From assembly GCA_963974645.1 (NCBI GenBank), contig CAXBEA010000166.1, positions 1 through 5,481 of the forward strand: a DNA stretch of 5,481 nucleotides. The letters are read 5' to 3'. Under the pieces are notes generated by a model. It worked only from the letters and a program-made list of their open reading frames with translations. It was not told the origin of the DNA and made no database searches. This document shows positions 1 to 5,120 of the stretch, one piece after another (position 1 is the first letter of the stretch; each line of letters begins with the position of its first letter). Origin of the DNA: Motiliproteus sp963974645 (GTDB lineage: Bacteria; Pseudomonadota; Gammaproteobacteria; Pseudomonadales; Balneatricaceae). Made by a program: the position numbers and the translations under genes.

Positions 1-278
1 ACGGATGAGGCCCAGTTTTGATGATCGTGGCAGATATGAGCTGAATAGTTACGAAAAAGGGAGCCTACAGCCGCTTTCATCAACCCTGGAAAAACACCCT
101 ATAAGGCGCAACGAAACCGCGAACACCTACCAGCGTATGACAATCCTCCAACGTCGATATTTCAGCGTCGACTCGGAAAGATATGCATACAACGTTTTTA
201 GACCCTGCTCACGCGGATCGGGATTGGCTATTTGTGCGGTTCTTGTTTTCGGCTGAGATTGGTAGCACTCCTGAATGG
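1..278. other. Left-edge stretch without a recognisable gene
   Basis: An 83-codon open frame runs from an ATG at 5 to 256 on the plus strand, but it has no ribosome binding site, no recognisable domain and irregular composition, so I do not call it a gene. No RNA gene, insertion-sequence end or convincing promoter is seen. Confidence 0.5.
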
Positions 279-334
279 GTTGGGCTTCAGTCCGACAAGA
301 GCCCCTTGGTCGCACTGTCGGAATAAATTCCGAC
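279..334. repeat. REP-like doublet of two hairpins
   Basis: GTTGGGCTTCAGTCCGAC (279-296) folds into an eight-pair stem with two G-T wobbles and a TC loop. Twenty bases on, GTCGGAATAAATTCCGAC (317-334) folds into a perfect eight-pair stem with AA at the centre. Both end in TCCGAC and share the GTCGG-type arm typical of gammaproteobacterial repetitive extragenic palindromes. Their position in a gene-free spacer downstream of pldA fits. Whether the element is repeated across the genome cannot be seen here. Confidence 0.6.
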
Positions 335-342
335 CCACAGGA

Positions 343-369
343 GGCACAGGTGGCACAGGTGGCACAGGT
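343..369. repeat. 9-base tandem repeat, three exact copies
   Basis: GGCACAGGT is repeated three times without error at 343, 352 and 361. A degenerate copy (CCCACAGGA, 334-342) precedes it and overlaps the tail of the second REP-like hairpin, suggesting that the array grew from the CACAGG of that tail. The array is in no recognised gene. Confidence 0.9.
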
Positions 370-378
370 ATAAATTAC

Positions 379-421
379 CGGTACTGCAGGCCCGCCAGGA
401 ACGGGACGCACCGACCCACAG
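379..421. repeat. Third imperfect hairpin with repeated 11-base tail
   Basis: CGGT/ACCG, GC/GC and CCCG/CGGG pair in nested order across 379-413 with small internal loops and a seven-base apical loop. The sequence CCGACCCACAG at 411-421 is an exact copy of 330-340, which lies at the same place relative to the second hairpin. This looks like a diverged third unit of the same repeat family. Confidence 0.5.
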
Positions 422-496
422 CCACCCCTAGAGGGCTTGTTCGCGGGATCTCTTATTACCGTGATGGCTGAAGATTATTGGTGATCAGGAAATCAT

Positions 497-577
497 ATGA
501 ATAACTGGGTTCCATGCAATTCACCGGAGACTGGCGAAAAACTAAAGAGGCTTTCTAATGCAATCTATCAATATTGA
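497..577 (+). CDS. Possible 26-residue small protein or truncated remnant
   Basis: The frame starts MNNWVPCNSPETGEKLK and ends AIYQY before TGA. An AGGA six bases upstream of the ATG is a well-placed ribosome binding site, which is the main support. The product is short, polar and has one cysteine; I do not recognise it. No clear promoter is visible. It overlaps the start of a second tiny frame (558-614) by 20 bases in another phase. It may be the 5' remnant of a lost gene. Confidence 0.2.
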   Translation: MNNWVPCNSPETGEKLKRLSNAIYQY

Positions 578-684
578 TGTTGAAGCAGCACGGAACCAGC
601 GTCGCGTTCTATAACATCCGAACTCTGGCTTAGTCTTGCACGACCCAGATCGTCGCGGCAAAGAGACAGCCAGGTGATTGTCAT

Positions 685-709
685 AGAAATGCCTTCAGCG
701 CTGATGGCA
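685..709 (-). terminator. Candidate terminator downstream of pldA
   Basis: The 20-base near-palindrome TGCCATCAGCGCTGAAGGCA (minus strand, 709-690) has one A-A mismatch and a perfect inner TCAGCGCTGA. Read in the pldA direction it is followed by TTTCT (689-685), 59 bases past the pldA stop. The T-tract is short and the paired arms meet in a tight loop, so this is only a modest candidate for the end of the his-pldA transcript. Confidence 0.3.
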
Positions 710-767
710 GGCACCACCCTGTTAACATCAGGTTTGGCGTTTACATTCGTTCGTTTAGAGTAACCGT

Positions 768-1712
768 TTATAACAAATCATTGAGCATCAAGCCGATGCC
801 GACTCGGTTCTGGTTGTGATTGTAATCGATCAGGGTATCGCCGTAACCGCTGTAAAACTGGGCATAAAACCTGACCCTTTGGGTAAGCGGATAACTCCAA
901 CCCAGCTCCAAACTACCTCGGTGGGTATTCCAGTTGTATCGCGTCATGGCTGTAAGCACCTGGTCATGGGCACGGTACGCAAGGCTCAACCGATAGTGCC
1001 CCAGATAATCGGTGATATCCGGGTTGTCATCCGAGCCACTGGATTCGGGTATCCGGTACCAGGGTTTAAAATTAATCACCCAGCGATTACGTTCCAGTGA
1101 AAGGTTGGCGTAAATCCGATTCCAACTTCGTGACAGCGGTTCACTGCGACCGTTGGACTGATGATTGATACCCACCTCTAGCCAATCAAAACTCCACCCA
1201 GCCCATTGCCGCTGCGGTAGCAGTACCAGAAACAACTGAGGTTCGTAGTTGGTTTCCCTGAAGGGCGCCGATATTTCATTATTTCCCAGCTGCCACAACG
1301 CCAGCTGGGTGTAAGAGGAGGACAGGGCGGTACGAGAACCAAAAATTCCACGCCAGAGCGGGAACATCAGGCTGATTTGGTATTTGGCTTCAGCATGATT
1401 GAGGCCATCAGACAGGCCACTGCCCTCGGACTGGTAAGCAGCATGGTTGATGGAATCGGTGTGGCTCCAGAGCAGGTAATTCTGCTCGTACGGTAGCAAG
1501 GCGAAAGTCGCATCACTGACCTCAAGCATCGATCCGATCCGCTCACCCAGTGCGGTACCACTCTGCTTATACTCGACAACCGCTTGATCCAGGCGCTGGC
1601 GGTCACGACTGATCGACTGCTCCACAAACAGCGGCTCCGCCTGAGCAGACGAGGCGATCAAAGTCTGGCTCAAGCACAGGCCCACAAGGCAAAAAAATCG
1701 GTATAAACCCAC
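768..1712 (-). CDS. pldA: Outer-membrane phospholipase A (OMPLA)
   Basis: PldA is a 12-strand outer-membrane beta-barrel that, as a calcium-dependent dimer, hydrolyses phospholipids that have strayed into the outer leaflet. From the chosen GTG the protein has 314 residues (E. coli 289). The first 25 form a signal peptide: one Arg, a hydrophobic core (FFCLVGLCLSQTLIA) and SSAQA before EP. The catalytic triad is intact in NHQSNGRSEP and SRSWNRIY: His184, Ser186 and Asn198, matching E. coli mature His142, Ser144 and Asn156. Calcium-site residues Arg189 and Ser194 are also conserved, as are FPLWRG, FRETNYEPQLF, DDNPDIT and the YSGYG-LIDYN end. An in-frame ATG at 1799 would add 29 residues and place the signal core at residues 34-50, unusually deep; it has only an adjacent AGGA. 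The GTG has GAGG seven bases upstream, so I prefer it. The last residue is Leu, not the usual aromatic of barrel proteins. Confidence 0.93.
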   Translation of the reverse strand: MGLYRFFCLVGLCLSQTLIASSAQAEPLFVEQSISRDRQRLDQAVVEYKQSGTALGERIGSMLEVSDATFALLPYEQNYLLWSHTDSINHAAYQSEGSGLSDGLNHAEAKYQISLMFPLWRGIFGSRTALSSSYTQLALWQLGNNEISAPFRETNYEPQLFLVLLPQRQWAGWSFDWLEVGINHQSNGRSEPLSRSWNRIYANLSLERNRWVINFKPWYRIPESSGSDDNPDITDYLGHYRLSLAYRAHDQVLTAMTRYNWNTHRGSLELGWSYPLTQRVRFYAQFYSGYGDTLIDYNHNQNRVGIGLMLNDLL

Positions 1713-1718
1713 CCCTAG

Positions 1719-1724
1719 CCCTCT
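1719..1724 (-). promoter_or_regulatory. Shine-Dalgarno sequence deciding the pldA start
   Basis: On the minus strand AGAGGG ends six bases before the GTG at 1710-1712, with GAGG seven bases away, which is near-ideal spacing. The upstream in-frame ATG at 1797-1799 has AGGA almost touching it and another AGGA about 12 bases away, both poorly placed. The GTG also yields a 25-residue signal peptide of normal length. Confidence 0.6.
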
Positions 1725-1826
1725 ATAGCAATCCGATATATAAATTCCAGCTAGCGATCTGAATCCCTGTGCTTTTCTCGTCACAGGAACAGTAGCCATT
1801 CCTGAACAGCGTCCTGCTGCTAGGTC

Positions 1827-2918
1827 TTAAACAAGCAGCGGTTGCAGCGCCTCCAGTAACAGTGCGTTCTCCTCTGGCGAGCTGATATTGATTCGCAGAC
1901 AACCGGCTAGGGAGGGGTGAGTTCCATCAAGTTTTTTAACCAGAATACCCGCCTGCTTCAGCCCCTCATGTACCTCTATGACCGGCTTAGCGGTGATTCG
2001 CACCAATAAAAAGTTCGCTTCGCTAGGCCAGACTTGCAGCCCAGGCAGTGCCTGCAGAGCCTGCAACAGCAGGGCTCTATCTTCGCGCAACTGCTGGGTT
2101 TGTTGCTGTAGAACGGTGAAATGCTCCAGTGCAAATTCAGCACTGGCCTGGGTCAAGACGTTAATATTGTAGGGCAGGCGAAGTTTTTCCAACTCGACCA
2201 GCCATTGCGATGGACCGATCAGCAGCCCCAGACGCAATCCGGCCAAGCCGACTTTGGACAGGGTGCGCATGATCAGCAGATTGTCGTAGTCGTTAAGCAG
2301 ATGCAGCGAATCGGCGTCGGTAAAGGCGGTATAGGCTTCGTCGACAACTACCAGCCCGGTACTGGCTTCAGCAATCCGGCGAATCTTCTCGACACTGAAC
2401 AGGTTGCCGGTCGGGTTGTTGGGTTGCGACAGGAAGATCAGCGCCGGCTGACGCGCATCGATCACCGCCAGCATCGCTGCCAGATCCAGATCGAAGCGGC
2501 TATCCAGCGGCACCCCGACATAATCGATGCGACAGAAGGTAGCGATCATCCGGTACATCACAAAACTGGGTTCGGGCGCCATCACACAACGCCCTTCTGC
2601 CGCGATCGCCATGGCCAGGATTTGGATAATCTCGTCAGAACCATTGCCCAATAACAGCTCAAATTCATCACCGATCCCCATCACCCGGCGCAGCCCTGCT
2701 TTGACCGACTGTGCTTGGGGTTCGGGGTAGCGGTTGATCTCTACCTGCGCCAGCCGCTCCAGCCAGGCTTGCTTGACCGCATCAGGCCAGGCGTAAGGAT
2801 TTTCCATCGCATCCAGCTTAACCATGCCCGTTGCTGGCGGCACAGTGTAGGCGCTCAGGGCACGGATTTCGGGACGGATCAGTCGCTCGACGCGACACTG
2901 CAAGGTTTGATGAGTCAT
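1827..2918 (-). CDS. hisC: Histidinol-phosphate aminotransferase
   Basis: HisC is a PLP-dependent class I/II aminotransferase that converts imidazole-acetol phosphate and glutamate to histidinol phosphate. The 363-residue product has the expected landmarks: LDAMENPY near residue 35, GNGSDEII (91-98), PNNPTG with Asn168, VVDEAY with Asp193 and Tyr196, the PLP-binding lysine Lys222 in TLSKVGLAGLRLG with Arg229 as phosphate contact, and Arg342 in CLRINISSPEEN for the substrate carboxylate. The same fold includes other aminotransferases, but the N-terminal RPEIRALSAY and the hisD neighbour support HisC. It lies 104 bases after hisD. The ATG has no obvious Shine-Dalgarno sequence; the next Met (residue 32) would remove conserved sequence, so the upstream ATG is preferred. 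Bases INISS replace the more usual VTVGT-type strand before PEEN, a minor variation. Confidence 0.96.
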   Translation of the reverse strand: MTHQTLQCRVERLIRPEIRALSAYTVPPATGMVKLDAMENPYAWPDAVKQAWLERLAQVEINRYPEPQAQSVKAGLRRVMGIGDEFELLLGNGSDEIIQILAMAIAAEGRCVMAPEPSFVMYRMIATFCRIDYVGVPLDSRFDLDLAAMLAVIDARQPALIFLSQPNNPTGNLFSVEKIRRIAEASTGLVVVDEAYTAFTDADSLHLLNDYDNLLIMRTLSKVGLAGLRLGLLIGPSQWLVELEKLRLPYNINVLTQASAEFALEHFTVLQQQTQQLREDRALLLQALQALPGLQVWPSEANFLLVRITAKPVIEVHEGLKQAGILVKKLDGTHPSLAGCLRINISSPEENALLLEALQPLLV

Positions 2919-2957
2919 AGCGTTAACAGTCGTAGATGAGAGCAGTCAGAAATTTAA

Positions 2958-2978
2958 TCGCCAACGTTCGGGTGGCGA
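2958..2978. repeat. Short inverted repeat in the hisD-hisC gap
   Basis: TCGCCA and TGGCGA form a perfect six-base stem with a nine-base loop. No T-tract follows on the coding strand (TTAAATTTCT comes next), so it is not a standard terminator. It may be an mRNA processing or binding site, or chance. Confidence 0.25.
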
Positions 2979-3016
2979 ATTCGTCGACTGCAGCACTGAG
3001 CAGCAATCGACGCACC

Positions 3017-3047
3017 AAAAAACTAGGGCTTGATTCTATATTCAGCC
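3017..3047 (-). terminator. Weak terminator-like hairpin at the end of hisD
   Basis: On the minus strand GGCTGA and TCAAGCC can pair (six base pairs, one bulged A, eight-base loop), followed after CTAG by TTTTTT at 3022-3017. The stem overlaps the last hisD codons. It is AT-rich and separated from the T-run by a few bases, so any termination would be partial; it could lower hisC expression relative to hisGD. Confidence 0.3.
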
Positions 3048-4330
3048 GAACGCGCATGGGCCGTGAGCCCCTCACCCCGCGCCAGTACCGAGGCCGTTTT
3101 ACCCAGAACGCTGGCACCCTCAGCCGAAAAGCTGATCAGTGATGAACGTTTCTGGAAATCATACACCCCCAGCGGTGATGAAAATCGAGCGGTCCCCGAC
3201 GTTGGCAGGACATGGTTGGGGCCCGCACAATAATCGCCCAGCGCCTCTGCGGTATAGCGACCCATAAAGATCGCGCCGGCGTGGCGAATGTGCGGCAATA
3301 ACGCCTCTGGATCGGCAACCGACAACTCTAGATGCTCGGGAGCGATGCGATTGATCAGTTCCACCGCCTGATCCAGATCAGCAACCTCGATCAGCGCTGC
3401 CCGCCCCTGAAGTGACTTACGGATAATCGTTTGCCGTTCCATCGTCGGCAGCAACCGCTCGATACTGGCATGAACCTGATCAAGATAACCGGCATCGGGA
3501 CTGATTAGAATCGACTGGGCGTCTTCATCATGCTCAGCCTGGGAGAACAGATCCATCGCCACCCAGTCAGGATCGGTGTTGCCATCGCAGACCACCAGAA
3601 TCTCGGAGGGGCCTGCAACCATATCGATCCCGACCACGCCAAACACGGCCCGCTTAGCCGTTGCCACGTAGATATTGCCCGGACCTACAATCTTATCGAC
3701 ACGGGGAACCGTAGCGGTACCGTAGGCCAGCGCAGCGATGGCCTGAGCGCCGCCGAGGGTGAATACCCGATCGACCCCGGCCAGCGCTGCGGCGGCCATG
3801 ACCAGATCATTCACCTCGGCATCAGGGGTCGGTACCACCATGATAATCTCTTTGACTCCGGCGACCTTGGCCGGAATCGCATTCATCAGTACCGAAGAGG
3901 GGTAGGAGGCTTTTCCGCCCGGGACATAAATACCGACCCTATCCATCGGTGTGACCTTTTGGCCGAGTACCGTGCCATCAGCCTCCGTGTACTGCCAGGA
4001 TTGCTGCAGTTGATGCTGGTGATAATCACGCACCCGTTGCGCTGCGACTTCCAGCGCCTGACGTTGCTCGGCGCCAAGCCCCTCCAGTGCCTGCTGAAGG
4101 CGTTCCGCATCCAGCTCCAGCTCAGTCATGCTGCTGACCTGAAGCCGATCAAAGCGGTTGCTGTATTCAACCAGTGCGGCATCACCCTCAACCCTGACCC
4201 GGGCCAGAATCTCATCGACGGTCCGATTGACCGCCAGATTAGAGACCGCCTCCCAAGCCAGCAACTGCTCTAACCGGGCATCAAAATCCGGATCAGAACG
4301 GTTAAGCCGTGTCAGCGTCACCGCGTTCAT
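3023..4330 (-). CDS. hisD: Histidinol dehydrogenase
   Basis: HisD oxidises L-histidinol to L-histidine in two NAD-dependent steps, the last two reactions of the pathway; it is a cytoplasmic zinc enzyme. At 435 residues it matches the usual length (E. coli 434). The zinc ligands are all visible: Gln264 and His267 in SQAEHD, Asp366 in LGDYCAGPNH and His425 in GLTAHA. The catalytic pair is Glu332-His333 in PEHLEL. These sit five to six positions after their E. coli equivalents (Gln259, His262, Asp360, His419, Glu326, His327). The family signature region runs from DKIVGPGNIYVATAK (212-226) to DMVAGPSEI (236-244). The start is fixed by a GAGG seven bases upstream and by the ATGA overlap with the hisG stop, which indicates translational coupling. 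The gene ends in TAG directly followed by six Ts on the coding strand. Confidence 0.98.
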   Translation of the reverse strand: MNAVTLTRLNRSDPDFDARLEQLLAWEAVSNLAVNRTVDEILARVRVEGDAALVEYSNRFDRLQVSSMTELELDAERLQQALEGLGAEQRQALEVAAQRVRDYHQHQLQQSWQYTEADGTVLGQKVTPMDRVGIYVPGGKASYPSSVLMNAIPAKVAGVKEIIMVVPTPDAEVNDLVMAAAALAGVDRVFTLGGAQAIAALAYGTATVPRVDKIVGPGNIYVATAKRAVFGVVGIDMVAGPSEILVVCDGNTDPDWVAMDLFSQAEHDEDAQSILISPDAGYLDQVHASIERLLPTMERQTIIRKSLQGRAALIEVADLDQAVELINRIAPEHLELSVADPEALLPHIRHAGAIFMGRYTAEALGDYCAGPNHVLPTSGTARFSSPLGVYDFQKRSSLISFSAEGASVLGKTASVLARGEGLTAHARSAEYRIKP

Positions 4331-5019
4331 TGCGCCACCTCAACCCTTTCAGCAGCTTCGGTCTTAGCCCGCTCAACCGCTTCACCGAGGCGGTCGATAA
4401 TCGGTTGGATAGCTGCATGCTTCATCTTCATCGCCGCCTTGCTGACCACCAACCGGGTGCTGATCGGCGCAATCATCGCCAAGGGTTTCATCCCGTTAGC
4501 GATCAAGGTATTACCGGTATCGACGATATCGACGATGTAATCGGCCAGGCCCATGATGGGTGCCAGCTCCATCGCGCCGTAAAGCTTGATGATATCGACC
4601 TGCTGGCCCTGACTGGCGAAGTAGCGTTTGGTGATATTGACGAATTTACTCGCCACCTTGATCCGCCCCTGAACCGGCTTGGGATTGACGAGACCTGCGG
4701 TCATCAGCCGGCAACGGGCGATGTTCAAATCCAGCGGCTCATACATATCCCGGGCACCGTGTTCGAGCAGCACATCTTTGCCCGACACGCCCATATCCGC
4801 AGCACCGTACTCTACGTAAGTCGGCACATCGGTCGCACGAATCACCAACAGTTTGATATGGCTGTGATTGGTGTCGAAGATCAACTTGCGGCTGGAAAAG
4901 ATATCCTCAGCCGGCACGATGCCGGCCTGCTCTAGCAGCGGCAGGGTCTCTTTCAGAATCCGCCCCTTGGACAGGGCGATGGTGATCGATTGGCTGGCGG
5001 TTGTTTCGGTCATGGTCAT
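4327..5019 (-). CDS. hisG: ATP phosphoribosyltransferase catalytic subunit, short form (HisG_S)
   Basis: HisG condenses ATP with PRPP to make phosphoribosyl-ATP, the first and usually feedback-regulated step of histidine synthesis. The 230-residue product opens with ITIALSKGRI (about residues 12-21), has the YVEYGAADMGVSG segment (68-80) and carries the PRPP-binding loop DIVDTGNTL (164-172). At 230 residues it is close to the short family (about 210) and far from the long E. coli type (about 300), so the C-terminal ACT-like regulatory domain is absent. Short HisG is known to work with HisZ, a HisRS-like regulatory subunit; no hisZ is present here. The chosen ATG gives about 11 residues before the conserved ITIALSKG; a second ATG two codons in (5011-5013) is equally possible, and neither has a clear Shine-Dalgarno sequence. 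The stop overlaps the hisD start by four bases. The tail (AKTEAAERVEVAQ) is somewhat longer than usual and charged. Confidence 0.96.
   Translation of the reverse strand: MTMTETTASQSITIALSKGRILKETLPLLEQAGIVPAEDIFSSRKLIFDTNHSHIKLLVIRATDVPTYVEYGAADMGVSGKDVLLEHGARDMYEPLDLNIARCRLMTAGLVNPKPVQGRIKVASKFVNITKRYFASQGQQVDIIKLYGAMELAPIMGLADYIVDIVDTGNTLIANGMKPLAMIAPISTRLVVSKAAMKMKHAAIQPIIDRLGEAVERAKTEAAERVEVAQ
4338..4341 (-). promoter_or_regulatory. hisD ribosome binding site inside the hisG 3' end
   Basis: GAGG lies seven bases before the hisD ATG, within the last codons of hisG. With the ATGA stop-start overlap at 4327-4330 it supports coupled translation of the two genes and fixes the hisD start. Confidence 0.75.
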
Positions 5020-5025
5020 GTCAGA

Positions 5026-5062
5026 GTACGAATCATAAATACAAAATTATAGGTACGAATCA
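5026..5062. repeat. 10-base direct repeat flanking the hisG -10 box
   Basis: GTACGAATCA occurs at 5026-5035 and again at 5053-5062, 27 bases start to start. On the coding strand this is TGATTCGTAC placed once just upstream and once downstream of TATAAT. The first copy is preceded by a further TGATTC. The arrangement looks like a two-site operator, but no regulator is recognised. Confidence 0.6.
5046..5051 (-). promoter_or_regulatory. Candidate -10 box for hisG
   Basis: A perfect TATAAT on the minus strand lies 26 bases before the hisG ATG. No hexamer 15-19 bases upstream resembles TTGACA (GGCTCC at spacing 17), and there is no TG extension, so the box would need an activator or may be a chance match in an AT-rich spacer. 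If used, transcription would start near 5039, leaving a leader of about 20 bases. Confidence 0.4.
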
Positions 5063-5106
5063 GAATCAGGAGCCTTTGTTATGCGTTATAGGCTCTGATT
5101 TTTCTG
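5061..5106 (+). terminator. Bulged hairpin in the murA-hisG gap, T-tract on the plus strand
   Basis: AATCAGGAGCC (5064-5074) pairs with GGCTCTGATT (5091-5100) with one bulged G and a 16-base loop. CAGAA (5061-5065) can alternatively pair with TTCTG (5102-5106) to lengthen the stem. A run of five Ts (5099-5103) follows the stem only when read on the plus strand, opposite to all genes here. On the minus strand the hairpin sits just after murA and is preceded by As, so it could still protect the murA mRNA end. Function is inferred from shape only. Confidence 0.4.
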
Positions 5107-5120
5107 GTCATATTAGAGGA

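Larger units (their letters stand above)
422..767. other. Spacer between repeat cluster and pldA, possible gene remnant
   Basis: No known gene is recognised. On the plus strand the frame that contains the small ORF at 497-577 is interrupted by TGA-TGT-TGA (575-583) and then stays open from 584 to the TAA at 761-763. The last part (from an ATG at 689) encodes a hydrophobic stretch, ALMAGTTLLTSGLAFTFV, ending VRLE. A second short frame (558-614, starting MQSINIDVEAAR) has GAGG seven bases before its ATG. This could be a decayed gene converging on pldA, or chance. Confidence 0.3.

Noticed and set aside
343..369. CRISPR array
   Set aside because: The 9-base units are contiguous with no spacers, so this is a simple tandem repeat.
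127..411. Minus-strand frame (94 codons) with repeated TCA residues
   Set aside because: The repeated residues come from the 9-base tandem DNA repeat read in frame; no binding site or domain supports a gene.
575..583. TGA-TGT-TGA read as selenocysteine-Cys-selenocysteine
   Set aside because: No recognisable SECIS-like hairpin directly follows, the flanking peptide resembles no selenoprotein, and stop codons in a decayed or random frame explain it more simply.
2121..2654. Plus-strand open frame (177 codons) opposite hisC
   Set aside because: Antisense to an intact hisC, rich in Gln and His as expected of a complementary frame, no known family.
3530..4273. Long plus-strand open frame (247 codons) opposite hisD
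   Set aside because: It lies wholly antisense to a complete hisD with all catalytic residues, and its composition is that of a mirror frame of codon-biased sequence.
4309..4935. Plus-strand open frame (208 codons) opposite hisG
   Set aside because: Antisense to an intact hisG, no recognisable domain; a shadow of the real gene.
5079..5111. Ten-codon minus-strand frame (MTRKIRAYNA) as a his leader peptide
   Set aside because: It has no histidine codons and no ribosome binding site, and the hairpin it overlaps has no T-tract in the hisG direction, so it is not a histidine attenuator.
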